64,000 nt of DNA from Streptomyces sp. TBY4. Its GTDB lineage: Bacteria; Actinomycetota; Actinomycetes; Streptomycetales; Streptomycetaceae. The notes beneath the pieces were generated by a model. It had not been told where the DNA came from and did no database searches. It was given only the letters and a program-made list of their open reading frames with translations. Made by a program: the position numbers and the translations under genes. Shown here piece after piece: positions 25,670 to 33,913 of this stretch (position 1 is its first letter; each line of letters starts with the position of its first letter). The DNA lies in assembly GCF_024213195.1 (NCBI RefSeq), contig NZ_JANAVF010000001.1, positions 620,001 to 684,000 on the forward strand. Direction: 5' to 3'.

Positions 25670-26562
25670 AGCGCCAGGCCGATCGCCTGCAGGGACCCGA
25701 AGGCGAGCAGCAGCAGGCAGGTGTGCTCCAGCGCCGGAATCAGGTCGCGGCCGGCCGCCCCGCCCAGCACCCGGCGCACCGGCAGGACCGCGACCGGGAC
25801 CGCGCCGAGGACGAGGAAGGCCCCGGGCCGGGCGGCGGCGAGGAGGACCGCGGACACGAAGGCCGCGGCGACGCAGAGCACGTAGAACTGCCGGGTCGGC
25901 CCCGCGCCCATCCGCACCGCGAGGGTGATCTTCCCGGCGGCCGCGTCGGTCGGGATGTCGCGGAGGTTGTTCGTGGTCAGCAGCGCGACCGCGAGGAAGC
26001 CGAGGGGCACCGCGGCGCCCAGGGCCACGGCGGGCACGTGCCCGAGCTGGATGGCGGCCGGGGCGCACACGAAGACGACCCCGTGGAAGAGGAAGATGCT
26101 GATCTCACCGAGCCCCCGGTAGCCGTAGGGCCGGGCGCCGCCGGTGTAGAACCAGCCTCCGAGGGCGAGGGACACGGTCAGCGGGAGCACCCACCACGAG
26201 ACCAGCACGGCCAGGACCAGCCCGGCCAGGGCCCCCACGGCGTACAGGACCGCTCCGTGCCGGAAGACCTGGCGCGGCGTGGCCCGCCCCGAGCCCACCA
26301 GCCGGGCCGGGCCCGCGCGGTGGTCGTCTACGCCCCGGATCCCGTCGCTGTAGTCGTTGAAGAAGTTGGTCCCCAGGACGAAGCCCAGGACGAGCACGGC
26401 CGTCAGGGCCGCGTGCCACCAGTCGACGGCCCCCGCCTCCTCGGCGATGGCGAGGCCCACCACGAGCGGGGCGAAGGTGACGGGCAGGGTCTTGAGGCGT
26501 GCACCGGCCACCCAGCTCCGCACGGCGCCGCTGCGCACCGGCCGCTGCTGCTGAAGGGTCAT
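25666..26562 (-). CDS. UbiA-superfamily prenyltransferase (MenA-like)
   Basis: A 298-residue integral membrane prenyltransferase with about nine helices. The first Asp-rich motif is FFNDYSDGIRGVDD near residues 66-80 and the second NNLRDIPTDAAAGK near 200; both bind Mg2+-diphosphate. Sequence around the first motif resembles MenA (1,4-dihydroxy-2-naphthoate polyprenyltransferase). The operon has no menaquinone genes and instead makes 3-hydroxyanthranilate and a prenyl diphosphate, so the likely reaction is C-prenylation of that aromatic acid. The ATG overlaps the methyltransferase stop. Alternative: an acquired second MenA. The aromatic acceptor is inferred. Confidence 0.88.
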   Translation of the reverse strand: MTLQQQRPVRSGAVRSWVAGARLKTLPVTFAPLVVGLAIAEEAGAVDWWHAALTAVLVLGFVLGTNFFNDYSDGIRGVDDHRAGPARLVGSGRATPRQVFRHGAVLYAVGALAGLVLAVLVSWWVLPLTVSLALGGWFYTGGARPYGYRGLGEISIFLFHGVVFVCAPAAIQLGHVPAVALGAAVPLGFLAVALLTTNNLRDIPTDAAAGKITLAVRMGAGPTRQFYVLCVAAAFVSAVLLAAARPGAFLVLGAVPVAVLPVRRVLGGAAGRDLIPALEHTCLLLLAFGSLQAIGLAL

Positions 26563-27296
26563 TTCTTCGTCCCCGCGCCCAGGTAGAGGACGGAGGTGGA
26601 CTTGGTGCGCACCATGGTCACCTCGTCGGTCCGGCCCACCACGAAGCGGGCCATCTCGCGCATCCGCGGTCGCAGGCCGAGCAGTTCGAGCTCGACCCCG
26701 TTCTCGCGCGCGGCCCGGGTCAGCCGCTCCCGGTTGACGAAGAGCCGGTGGTCGTGGGTGCCGCGGGGCGGCCGGCCGGGGAGGGGGAGGTTCTCGGCGA
26801 GGGTGATGGACACCAGCCGGGCCACCCGGGTGTCGGCGATGGTGTCGACGATCAGCGTGCCTCCGGGCCGCAGGACCCGGCAGGCCTCCGCGACCACCGC
26901 GTACGGGTCCGGTACGTGCTCCAGGCACTGGCCGGCGGTGACCACGTCGAACGACGCGTCCTCGAAGGGGAGTCGGGAGACATCGGCCCGGACCACCTCG
27001 TCGAACCCGTGCCGCAGCGCCTCGCGGAGCGACATCTCGGAGAGGTCGACGCCGACCACGCGGTAGCCCTTGGCCCCCGCGTGCGGGCCGAACAGCCCGC
27101 CGCCGCAGGCGATGTCGAGCAGGGCCGCCTTCTCGGTCCGGGCGACGGGAACGAATTCGGCGCGGGCCCGCGCGATCCAGCCCAATGGTGCGAGCGCGCC
27201 CCTGGGATCCCACCACTCGCCGGCGAGACCGTCGTAGTCCGATATGAAGTCCTGCCGGATTTCCGACCTGTCCTTTTCTTCGCTGCGTGCAATCAA
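26559..27296 (-). CDS. UbiG-like class I SAM methyltransferase
   Basis: A 245-residue S-adenosylmethionine methyltransferase. LLDIACGGGLFG (motif I, about residues 60-71), the acidic VVGVDLSEMS, and VTAGQCLEHVPDP (motif II) give the fold. The N-terminal DYDGLAGEWWDPRGALAPL closely follows the UbiG O-methyltransferase pattern of ubiquinone synthesis. First gene of the operon. The start is TTG 27296 with GGCGGAGG about ten bases upstream. It probably O-methylates a phenol formed by the operon's hydroxylase; C- or N-methylation is not excluded. Confidence 0.87.
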   Translation of the reverse strand: MIARSEEKDRSEIRQDFISDYDGLAGEWWDPRGALAPLGWIARARAEFVPVARTEKAALLDIACGGGLFGPHAGAKGYRVVGVDLSEMSLREALRHGFDEVVRADVSRLPFEDASFDVVTAGQCLEHVPDPYAVVAEACRVLRPGGTLIVDTIADTRVARLVSITLAENLPLPGRPPRGTHDHRLFVNRERLTRAARENGVELELLGLRPRMREMARFVVGRTDEVTMVRTKSTSVLYLGAGTKK

Positions 27297-27484
27297 AGCA
27301 GTTTGCCTCCGCCCATCAGTCGCACTGCTGCCAACCTTTTCCGGAAGCCTGACAGGGGCACATAGAGCGCCCGTGGAGCATCCCTATAGCCGAAGGCCCG
27401 AGAGCGTTCCACGGCCTTCCGGAGCGGGGGCGGGGCCGGTTACTCTCCCCTCGCTTCTCCAACTCCGACAAAAGGTGGCAGGCG
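27297..27484. promoter_or_regulatory. Divergent promoter region of the PhzE/UbiA operon
   Basis: This 188-base gap separates the first gene of the minus-strand operon from the divergent VAO-type flavoprotein, so both promoters must lie here. It is the only long non-coding stretch inside the locus and is slightly AT-richer than its surroundings. I see no convincing palindromic operator, and no regulator gene lies within the locus. Confidence 0.5.
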
Positions 27485-28774
27485 ATGAGCACATTCAGCA
27501 GCGATTTCGGACGGTCCCTCACCATCGCTCCCGAGAAGGTGGTGCGGGAGGGGGCGGACGGGGAGATCGGCGACCTCATGGCCGCGGCGGCCGCGTCCGG
27601 CAAGGACACCGCCGTACGGGGCGCCGGCCGCTCGTGCAATACGCAGACGCTCGCGTCCGGGACCGTGCTGGACAATTTCCGCGAGGACGCGGAGCCCCGT
27701 TTCAGGGGCTCGGAAACCCCCGGAGAACACCTCGGCGAACACCTCGTGGAAGTCCCGAGCGGAATCACCTGGTACGCGCTGGAGAAATGGCTGAACGCGC
27801 ACGGCCGCGCCAATCCCGTCCTGCCCAGCTATCTGAATCTCACCGTGGGTGGAACGCTGTCGATCGGGGGTTTCGGCCACGGTTCCCTGCGGTCGGGACT
27901 TCAGATCGACCAGGTCGAGGAGATCGAGCTCGTCGATGGAACGGGGCGCTCGCGCACCTGCTCCCGCCGGGAGAATTCCGAGCTGTTCCGATTCGCCCTC
28001 GGCGGCCTGGGACAGGTCGGTTTCATCCGGACCGCCCTGCTCCGCACCGTGCCGTACCGGGCGGTCACTCCCGTCTCCAGGATTCCGCACACGGGAATAT
28101 CGGATCTCGCGGAATTCATGAAGGGTGTCGCCGCCGACCCGGCGGTCTCGGGCTATTTCGGAATGTACGACCGGACCTCCTGGTATTCGCAGATCGCCCT
28201 CGCGGCGGAGGCCCCGGAGGCCATGGAGGCCGCCGAACCGGGCACCGTGCTCCCCGCACCCGACTACACCTTGCTGCTGCACCAGGAGGTCGACCAGCAC
28301 CTCGTGCCCGTCCTCCAGGACGAGTCCCGCGTGAACCTCTGGGCCGACTACGTCTTCGACGAGGCGGGCTTCGAGGGGATCACGAAGACCCTGGAGCAGC
28401 TGACCCGCGAGTCCCCGTTCGCGGACAACCTGATCAGCCTCTACTTCCTGGTCATCAAGCGTCCCGAGGCGGCGGTGCCGTTCGCCTTCGCCCCGTCGCT
28501 CGACACACCGGTCCAGTACGGCATCGGCGTGTTCACCACCATCGAGAAGTCCGACTCCCACGCGGTGGCCGAGACCCGCAGGGTGCTGCGCGAGCTGCTG
28601 GCGGCCTGCGCGCAGGCGAAGGGACGCCCGTACCTGTACGGCTCCCACGAGCTGGACGCGGAGCTGCTGGAGGGCTTCTACGGTGCGGACGCGCTGCGGC
28701 GGCTGGAAGCTCTGCGCGAGGAGCACGCGTTGACCCGTTTCAACCCGCGGGCCTTCGGCGGCGTACGGCCGTGA
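27485..28774 (+). CDS. VAO/PCMH-type FAD-binding oxidoreductase (cytokinin-dehydrogenase-like)
   Basis: A 429-residue flavoprotein of the vanillyl-alcohol-oxidase fold. The FAD domain includes AVRGAGRSCNTQT near residue 46, TVGGTLSIGGFGHGSLRSG near 122 and GLGQVGFIRTALLR. In many relatives the first loop reads GGGHS, with His bound covalently to FAD. Here it is GAGRS, so FAD is probably non-covalent. The nearest recognisable group is cytokinin dehydrogenase and related amine/alcohol oxidases. It is divergent from the PhzE/UbiA operon and shares its promoter gap, so it may be a tailoring oxidase (amine, alcohol or hydroquinone oxidation). AAAGGTGG precedes the ATG. Confidence 0.82.
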   Translation: MSTFSSDFGRSLTIAPEKVVREGADGEIGDLMAAAAASGKDTAVRGAGRSCNTQTLASGTVLDNFREDAEPRFRGSETPGEHLGEHLVEVPSGITWYALEKWLNAHGRANPVLPSYLNLTVGGTLSIGGFGHGSLRSGLQIDQVEEIELVDGTGRSRTCSRRENSELFRFALGGLGQVGFIRTALLRTVPYRAVTPVSRIPHTGISDLAEFMKGVAADPAVSGYFGMYDRTSWYSQIALAAEAPEAMEAAEPGTVLPAPDYTLLLHQEVDQHLVPVLQDESRVNLWADYVFDEAGFEGITKTLEQLTRESPFADNLISLYFLVIKRPEAAVPFAFAPSLDTPVQYGIGVFTTIEKSDSHAVAETRRVLRELLAACAQAKGRPYLYGSHELDAELLEGFYGADALRRLEALREEHALTRFNPRAFGGVRP

Positions 28775-28782
28775 GGGCAACG

Positions 28783-28818
28783 CGCAGGGGCGCGACTCCG
28801 ACGAGTCGCGCCCCTGCG
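28783..28818. terminator. Bidirectional terminator hairpin
   Basis: A perfect 16-base-pair stem (arms 28783-28798 and 28803-28818) with a CGAC tetraloop lies in the 72-base gap between the convergent flavoprotein and metG genes. It can stop transcription from both sides and marks the edge of the PhzE/UbiA locus. Confidence 0.85.
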
Positions 28819-28846
28819 TGAGTTGCTGCCCGGAAGGCCGGCCGGA

Positions 28847-30562
28847 CTAGGCCTCCGGGGTGCCGCCGAAGCGCTCGCGGTACGACTCCAGGTCCTCTTC
28901 GGTGACCCTCGGGAAGAGCACCGCCGGGACCGTGAACGGGGTGCCCGCCGGCACCGCGTCGAGGGACGCGGCCTGCTCCGGGCTGATCCAGGTGGCCGTG
29001 TCGCCGGGGAGGTCGAACGCGGAGCGCATGGCGCGCGCCGAGGCCGGGATGAACGGCTCGGAGACCACCGCGTAGAGGTGGATGAGGTTCATCGCCGTGC
29101 GCAGGGTGAGCGCCGCGCCCTCCAGGTCGGTCTTGACCTCCGTCCAGGGGGCCTTCTCGTCGAGGTAGGCGTTTCCGGCGGACCACAGGGCGCGCAGCGC
29201 GGCCGCGGCCTTGCGGTACTGGAGGGCGTCCATGTGGCCCTCGTACTCGGCCAGCAGTTCGGCGATCTGCGCGCCGAGCTTGGCCTCGGCCTCGCCCGCG
29301 GGGGTGCCGGCGGGGACCTCGTCGCCGAACTTCTTGCGGGAGAAGGTCAGTACGCGGTTGACGAAGTTGCCCAGCGTGCCGCCGAGGTCCTTGTTCACCG
29401 TGGCGGCGAAGTGCTCCCACGTGAAGGAGGAGTCGTCGGACTCGGGCGCGTTGGCGATGAGGAAGTAGCGCCAGAAGTCGGCCGGGAGGATCTCCAGCGC
29501 CTGGTCGGTGAAGACGCCGCGCTTCTGCGAGGTGGAGAACTTGCCGCCGTAGTACGTCAGCCAGTTGAAGGCCTTGACGTAGTCGACCTTCTTCCACGGC
29601 TCGCGGGTGCCGAGCTCGGTGGCGGGGAACATCACCGTGTGGAACGGGACGTTGTCCTTGGCCATGAACTGGGTGTAGCGCACGTCCTCGGCCTCGTACC
29701 ACCACGACTTGTAGTCGCGGTTCTCCGGGTCGGCGTCCGACCACTCCTTGGTGGAGGCGATGTACTCGATCGGCGCGTCGAACCAGACGTAGAACACCTT
29801 GCCGTCGGCGGCCAGCTCGGGCCACGTGTCGGCGGGGACCGGGACGCCCCAGTCGAGGTCACGGGTGATGGCGCGGTCGTGCAGGCCCTCGGTCAGCCAC
29901 TTGCGGGCGATGGAGGACGCGAGCTGCGGCCACTCCTCCTCGTGCTCCGCGACCCAGGCCTCGACCTCGTGCTGCAGCTTGGACTGGAGGAGGAAGAGGT
30001 GCTTGGTCTCGCGGACCTCCAGCTCGGTGGAGCCGGAGATGGCCGAGCGGGGCTCGATCAGGTCCGTGGGGTCCAGGACGCGGGTGCAGTTCTCGCACTG
30101 GTCGCCGCGGGCCTTGTCGTAGCCGCAGTGCGGGCAGGTGCCCTCGACGTAGCGGTCCGGCAGGAAGCGGCCGTCGACCGGCGAGTAGACCTGCCGGATC
30201 GCGCGCTCCTCGATGAAGCCGTTCTTCTCCAGCTGGCGCGCGAAGTGCTGGGTGATCTCGCGGTTCTCCGCGGAGGAGCTGCGGCCGAAGTAGTCGAAGG
30301 ACAGCTCGAAGCCGTCGTAGACCGCCTTCTGGGCGTCGTGGGCCTGCGCGCAGAAATCGGCGACCGAGAGGCCGGCCGCCTTCGCGGCGAGCTCGGCGGG
30401 GGTGCCGTGCTCGTCGGTGGCGCAGATGTAGAGGACGTCGTGGCCGCGCTGGCGGAGGTACCGGGAGTACACATCCGCCGGAAGCATCGACCCGACCATG
30501 TTGCCCAGGTGCTTGATCCCGTTGATATAGGGAAGCGCGCTGGTGATCAGGTGTCGAGCCAT
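28847..30562 (-). CDS. metG: Methionyl-tRNA synthetase
   Basis: A 571-residue class I tRNA synthetase that charges tRNA-Met. The HIGH motif is HLGN at residues 18-21, after ALPYINGIK. The KMSKS counterpart lies in KFSTSQKRG near residue 345. A zinc knuckle CPHC...CENC is at about 143-160. The anticodon-binding domain follows; no C-terminal EMAP/tRNA-binding extension is seen. The ATG at 30562 matches the family N-terminus; another ATG fifteen bases upstream is possible. Being next to a biosynthetic locus it could be considered a self-resistance copy, but it is separated by a strong terminator and looks like an ordinary housekeeping enzyme. Confidence 0.95.
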   Translation of the reverse strand: MARHLITSALPYINGIKHLGNMVGSMLPADVYSRYLRQRGHDVLYICATDEHGTPAELAAKAAGLSVADFCAQAHDAQKAVYDGFELSFDYFGRSSSAENREITQHFARQLEKNGFIEERAIRQVYSPVDGRFLPDRYVEGTCPHCGYDKARGDQCENCTRVLDPTDLIEPRSAISGSTELEVRETKHLFLLQSKLQHEVEAWVAEHEEEWPQLASSIARKWLTEGLHDRAITRDLDWGVPVPADTWPELAADGKVFYVWFDAPIEYIASTKEWSDADPENRDYKSWWYEAEDVRYTQFMAKDNVPFHTVMFPATELGTREPWKKVDYVKAFNWLTYYGGKFSTSQKRGVFTDQALEILPADFWRYFLIANAPESDDSSFTWEHFAATVNKDLGGTLGNFVNRVLTFSRKKFGDEVPAGTPAGEAEAKLGAQIAELLAEYEGHMDALQYRKAAAALRALWSAGNAYLDEKAPWTEVKTDLEGAALTLRTAMNLIHLYAVVSEPFIPASARAMRSAFDLPGDTATWISPEQAASLDAVPAGTPFTVPAVLFPRVTEEDLESYRERFGGTPEA

Positions 30563-30927
30563 CCTCGGATGCTCCATTTCGTATATGCCGGTACGACGTG
30601 ACGTGCGGTTCATCGTATCGAACCGCCGAAACGCCACGCCCCGCATTTCTTCGGGGTGGACTGGGTTGGACTGGGTGCGAAGCACCACCGGGGTGCAAAG
30701 CAAAAGCGAGGACTGTGACCACTCCGTCACGGCCCTCGCGCTGCGGCCATGGTACAGCGGGCCGGGCAGCAGCCGAACCGCCGTCCACCGCCGCGGGACA
30801 CCGTCCGCGGCGGCCGCGGACGGTGCCTGCGGGAGGGCGGCCCCGGCGGCCGGCGGTCCGCCGGGAGGCCGTCCGTCGCGGGCCGTCCGTCGCGGACGGT
30901 CAGTCGCGGACGGTCAGTCGCGGGCCG
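30563..30927. other. Intergenic leader/promoter region between metG and the 714-residue protein gene
   Basis: A stretch of about 365 bases without a convincing gene. It holds the metG promoter and leader (reading leftward): an inverted repeat CGGTTC-N8-GAACCG at 30606-30625, a small GGTGC-TTC-GCACC hairpin near 30676-30690, and a direct repeat of about ten bases (GGACTGGGT) around 30657-30676. I do not see the conserved T-box sequence, so tRNA-sensing control of metG is not supported. The far end carries the 14-base tandem repeats described separately. Confidence 0.5.
30606..30625. promoter_or_regulatory. Inverted repeat CGGTTC-N8-GAACCG upstream of metG
   Basis: The two six-base arms are perfectly complementary and the eight-base centre ATCGTATC is itself nearly symmetric. 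It lies about 45 bases upstream of the metG start, which fits an operator or promoter-overlapping element. The factor is unknown. Confidence 0.35.
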
Positions 30928-30936
30928 TCAGTCGCG
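30867..30936. repeat. Five tandem 14-bp repeats
   Basis: Five consecutive 14-base units start at 30867, 30881, 30895, 30909 and 30923 with consensus GRCSGTCMGTCGCG. Units 1 and 2 are identical, and units 3 and 4 are identical. They cover the end of the minus-strand 714-residue gene (its stop is 30928-30930) and the bases beyond it. They are contiguous without spacers. Confidence 0.8.
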
Positions 30937-33072
30937 GCCGCCCCGCGCGCCGTCGATCGCGGTGATCCGGGCCCCGCTCGCGAGCCGGCCCGTCAGGGTG
31001 GCCGTGGGACCCCCCGGACCGGTGACGGGGACGGCCAGGGTCCGGCCGGCGGTTTCCGCTCTGACGGCCCCGGCCGCCGTGATGCCGGTGACCTCCCGGC
31101 TGCCGGCCGCCAGCAGGTACCAGCGGCCGACCGGAGACTTCCACCGGGTGCCCGCGAGGAGGTGCTGCCCGAACCGTCCGCATGCGGCGGTCCCGCGGGA
31201 CCGGGCCACGTCCTGCGGAGCCCCGGTCGGCAGTCGCAGCTGGACCAGGACGTCACCCGGGCCGGCCCAGCCGGAGGCCCGGGTGCAGGTCCAGACGGCC
31301 CGGCCCGCGCCGTCGGGGAGCTCGGAGCCGGCGAAGTCCCAGATGTTGACGGCCCGCACCCCGCCCCCGCCGTACTCCCGCAGCCGGCAGGCGACCGGCG
31401 CCCACGCCGCCCGCGCGGCCGGCCCGGTGGCCTCGCGCGGCTGGCGCGCGGGCACCGCCCCCGGACCGTCGGGCAGCGGGGTGTAGGTCAGGTGTACGGG
31501 GGTCAGCGCGCCCAGGTCGGCGAGGAGGAAGGCGTGCTTCTCGACGATGCGGGCCGAGGAGGTCAGCTCCAGGACGGGCCAGGCCGCGCAGCCTCCGCCG
31601 GCGCCGCCGCCGTCATCCATACGGGGAACCGCCGTCTCCTCGGTGACCCCGTCGGCCGAGACCGCGAGCGGTTCGGCGCCGTCCCCTGTGCGGAGCAGGT
31701 CGCGGGTGGCGGCCCCGGCGATCCACGGCGCGAGCAGGTACCTGGCCCGGCCCCCGTCCGTGGCCCCTTTGCCCGGGGAGCGGCTCAGCGTCAGCGCGGC
31801 GGCGGTGGTCACGTTCGCCTCGTCGGTACGGGCGAACGCGAGCTCCCGGCCGCGCGGCCCGCCGGGGGCGTCCGTGCCCTCCGCGCCCTCTGCGGGCTCG
31901 CCGTACCGCACCACCCGGTCCCCGTCGAGCAGCAGCACCACCGCCCGCCCGGCGACGTCCCCCGCGTACAGGAGTTGCGGCGCGCGCAGCGGGGCGTCGG
32001 TGGCCGTCCCCGGCGCGGCCGTCACCGTCACCTCCCGGGGCCGGGCGGCCCAGGCGGCCAGGGCGCGGGCGAGCAGGCCCCGGTCGGCGGTGCGGCCGCC
32101 GCGCGCGGGCCAGGCGGTGAAGTCGACGCGGGCGGTGTCCGCCCAGGCCTCGGCGGGCACCCTGACCAGCCGGGCGGGGTCCAGCGTCCCGGCGGCGGCG
32201 GGGCCGGCGAGCGGTGACACCTCGGGGCGCCGCGGAGACCCGTCGGCCGCGAGGATCCCGGCGGCCAGGAGCAGAGCCGCCGCGGCGGTCCAGCCGGCCC
32301 GGGTGCGGCGGCGCCGGCGCAGCAGGTCGGTGGGGCGGGCGCTGACCACGGCGGCATCGAACCCGCCGCCGTCCGTCCTCCGCAGGAGCGTTTCCCCAGC
32401 GGTGTCCCCCGCAACAGATCCCCCACCGGATCCGGAACCTGAGCCGGATCCGGAGCCAAGGCCGACACCGAAGCCGGAGCCGGGCCCGGCAACAGCCCCC
32501 GCCACCGCCCCCGGGGATCCGGTGGCGCCGCCCGACCACTCACCCCAGGCGGCCAGCGCCTCCCGTACGGCGTCCGCCGGGTCGGGCACCCCGGCCGCGC
32601 CGAGCAGCCGGGCCACCGCCTCCTCGGGCAGGCCGTCCATGCCGTGCAGGACGAACGCGGCCCGGACCGGTCCCGGCGCCGCGCCCAGCACCCGGGCGGG
32701 CTCGTCGATGCCGCCCGCCGGCGGCCACAGCCGCAGCCCCCAGACGAAGGGCGGTACCGGCGGCCACCCGAGCCCGGCCGCGGCGAGGCGGGCCCGGCCG
32801 GACGGAGCGAGGCTCGCGCGCAGGACCCGTACCCGCACCTGGGTGAGGGGACCGCCCGGCCCGTCGGGACCGGCCGGGGACCGGGCGGCGCCGAGTCCGC
32901 CGCGCGGAAGGGCCCGCTGGACCGCCTTGTGCGCGAGGAGGACCCGGGTATGGCGGCCCAGGGTGACCGGGAGCGTCACGTAGGCGAGCCGTACCAGGTG
33001 CGGATAGTGCTCGACGAGGACGGCCTCGGCCTGCTCCACGGCGGTGGAGCCGAATCGCTGTGTTGTGCCCAC
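30928..33072 (-). CDS. Large membrane-anchored protein with sigma-factor-like N-terminus
   Basis: A 714-residue protein not assignable to a named family. Residues 1-190 resemble a degenerate ECF sigma factor (AVEQAEAVLVEHYPHLVRLA and LPEEAVARLLGAAGVPDPAD, like a region-4 helix). A Gly/Ser linker follows, then RRRRRTRAGWTAAAALLLAA begins a single membrane helix near residues 256-275. The remaining ~430 residues should be outside and include REYGGGGVRAVNIWDFAGSE and a C-terminal beta-rich part. GTG 33072 sits directly on a GGAGG, so an internal start is possible. It is divergent from a sigma-like gene and an IclR-like gene, suggesting one regulatory locus. Confidence 0.65.
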   Translation of the reverse strand: MGTTQRFGSTAVEQAEAVLVEHYPHLVRLAYVTLPVTLGRHTRVLLAHKAVQRALPRGGLGAARSPAGPDGPGGPLTQVRVRVLRASLAPSGRARLAAAGLGWPPVPPFVWGLRLWPPAGGIDEPARVLGAAPGPVRAAFVLHGMDGLPEEAVARLLGAAGVPDPADAVREALAAWGEWSGGATGSPGAVAGAVAGPGSGFGVGLGSGSGSGSGSGGGSVAGDTAGETLLRRTDGGGFDAAVVSARPTDLLRRRRRTRAGWTAAAALLLAAGILAADGSPRRPEVSPLAGPAAAGTLDPARLVRVPAEAWADTARVDFTAWPARGGRTADRGLLARALAAWAARPREVTVTAAPGTATDAPLRAPQLLYAGDVAGRAVVLLLDGDRVVRYGEPAEGAEGTDAPGGPRGRELAFARTDEANVTTAAALTLSRSPGKGATDGGRARYLLAPWIAGAATRDLLRTGDGAEPLAVSADGVTEETAVPRMDDGGGAGGGCAAWPVLELTSSARIVEKHAFLLADLGALTPVHLTYTPLPDGPGAVPARQPREATGPAARAAWAPVACRLREYGGGGVRAVNIWDFAGSELPDGAGRAVWTCTRASGWAGPGDVLVQLRLPTGAPQDVARSRGTAACGRFGQHLLAGTRWKSPVGRWYLLAAGSREVTGITAAGAVRAETAGRTLAVPVTGPGGPTATLTGRLASGARITAIDGARGGRD
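32424..32488. repeat. Low-complexity Gly/Ser-coding repeat
   Basis: Iterations of CCGGATCCGG/AGCCGGA within the 714-residue gene encode an alternating Gly-Ser linker of roughly 20 residues just before the Arg-rich juxtamembrane segment. The repetition makes this stretch prone to length change. Confidence 0.65.
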
Positions 33073-33304
33073 CCTCCGACAAACGAGTGAATCTTGGGAT
33101 GGTCACACGCCGTGCCCTCCGGGACCGGGCGGCACGGCCGCACAGGAGAACGGCATATGCGTTTGTGCTGGTTGAGCGCGTGCGCGATCGACATCGATCA
33201 GCACATGATCATCACCGAACGTAATTCTTCCAGCTTTCGTCTCTGCGCCCTCCGAGTGCGCCCGCGCTGATTTCCTTGCCGCGCACACGGGATGGGGTGG
33301 AGCG

Positions 33305-33913
33305 GTGAGCGATGGCAGCGGTCTTCCGGAGGAGTCCGGTGGCGGAGCCGTGGGTCTGCCGAGCCGGCGACGGCGGCCGGCGCCCATGAGCCAGTGGAAC
33401 GCACCGGCACGCCTGTCGTACTGGGCCTTCCACGCCGACCGGCGCCCGGCCTACATGCGGTTCGCGTACCTGCAGCTGGGATCGGACACGGCGGCCGAGG
33501 AAGCGGTCGACGCCGCCTTCGACTCGATCATGTGCGAATGGCTGCGGATGCTGCACATGGACCGGCTCGACGCCTACGCGTGGACCGTCCTCAAACAGCG
33601 CCTGATCGACCGCCAGTTCCACCGCGGCCCCGGGCCGGAGCCGGTGGACACCAGTGCCTTCGAGGCGGCGCTCAAGGAGGCGCACGCGGAAGCCGACCAG
33701 TACGAGGTGCTCACCGACACGATCCGCTTCTACTCCGCCGTCTCCCGGCTCGCCGAACGGCAGCGCGACGCCGTGCTGTTGAGGTACGGACTCCAGTGCA
33801 CCCCCGGCGAAGCCGCCGCGATCATGGGGGTGGACGAGGCCACGGTCCGCTCGCAGCTCGGCCAGGCCCAGCGGCGGCTCGCCCGGTTGCTCGACCCGTC
33901 GGCCGAGTCATGA
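33305..33913 (+). CDS. ECF-like RNA polymerase sigma factor
   Basis: A 202-residue sigma-70 family protein. The region 2-like part runs from about residue 45 (FAYLQLGSDTAAEEAVDAAF) to the DRLDAYAWTVLKQRLIDRQF helix. Region 4 is at about 145-195: LAERQRDAVLLRYGLQCTPG and VDEATVRSQLGQAQRRL. The first ~28 residues are an extra basic/Pro segment. No anti-sigma factor of a known family is adjacent. Instead the stop overlaps the start of an IclR-like gene (ATGA), so the two are co-translated and may form a functional pair. GTG 33305 was chosen from its position; the ribosome-binding site is weak. Confidence 0.8.
   Translation: MSDGSGLPEESGGGAVGLPSRRRRPAPMSQWNAPARLSYWAFHADRRPAYMRFAYLQLGSDTAAEEAVDAAFDSIMCEWLRMLHMDRLDAYAWTVLKQRLIDRQFHRGPGPEPVDTSAFEAALKEAHAEADQYEVLTDTIRFYSAVSRLAERQRDAVLLRYGLQCTPGEAAAIMGVDEATVRSQLGQAQRRLARLLDPSAES

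Noticed and set aside
25666..27296. Menaquinone genes menA and menG/ubiE
   Set aside because: The prenyltransferase resembles MenA, but it is overlapped with a UbiG-like (not UbiE-like) methyltransferase and the 3-hydroxyanthranilate genes. No other menaquinone gene is near.
17924..28774. Phenazine biosynthetic cluster
   Set aside because: Only phzE and phzD are present. The genes needed to form the phenazine ring (phzF, phzA/B, phzG) are missing, and an aromatising dehydrogenase replaces them.
28847..30562. metG as a self-resistance gene of the adjacent biosynthetic locus
   Set aside because: It has ordinary active-site motifs, its own leader, and a 16-bp terminator separates it from the locus. 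Nothing indicates an inhibitor of methionyl-tRNA synthetase.
30563..30730. T-box riboswitch in front of metG
   Set aside because: Small hairpins exist, but the conserved T-box sequence and a specifier loop cannot be found.
30867..30936. CRISPR-like array
   Set aside because: The 14-base units are directly contiguous, without spacers, and no cas gene is present.
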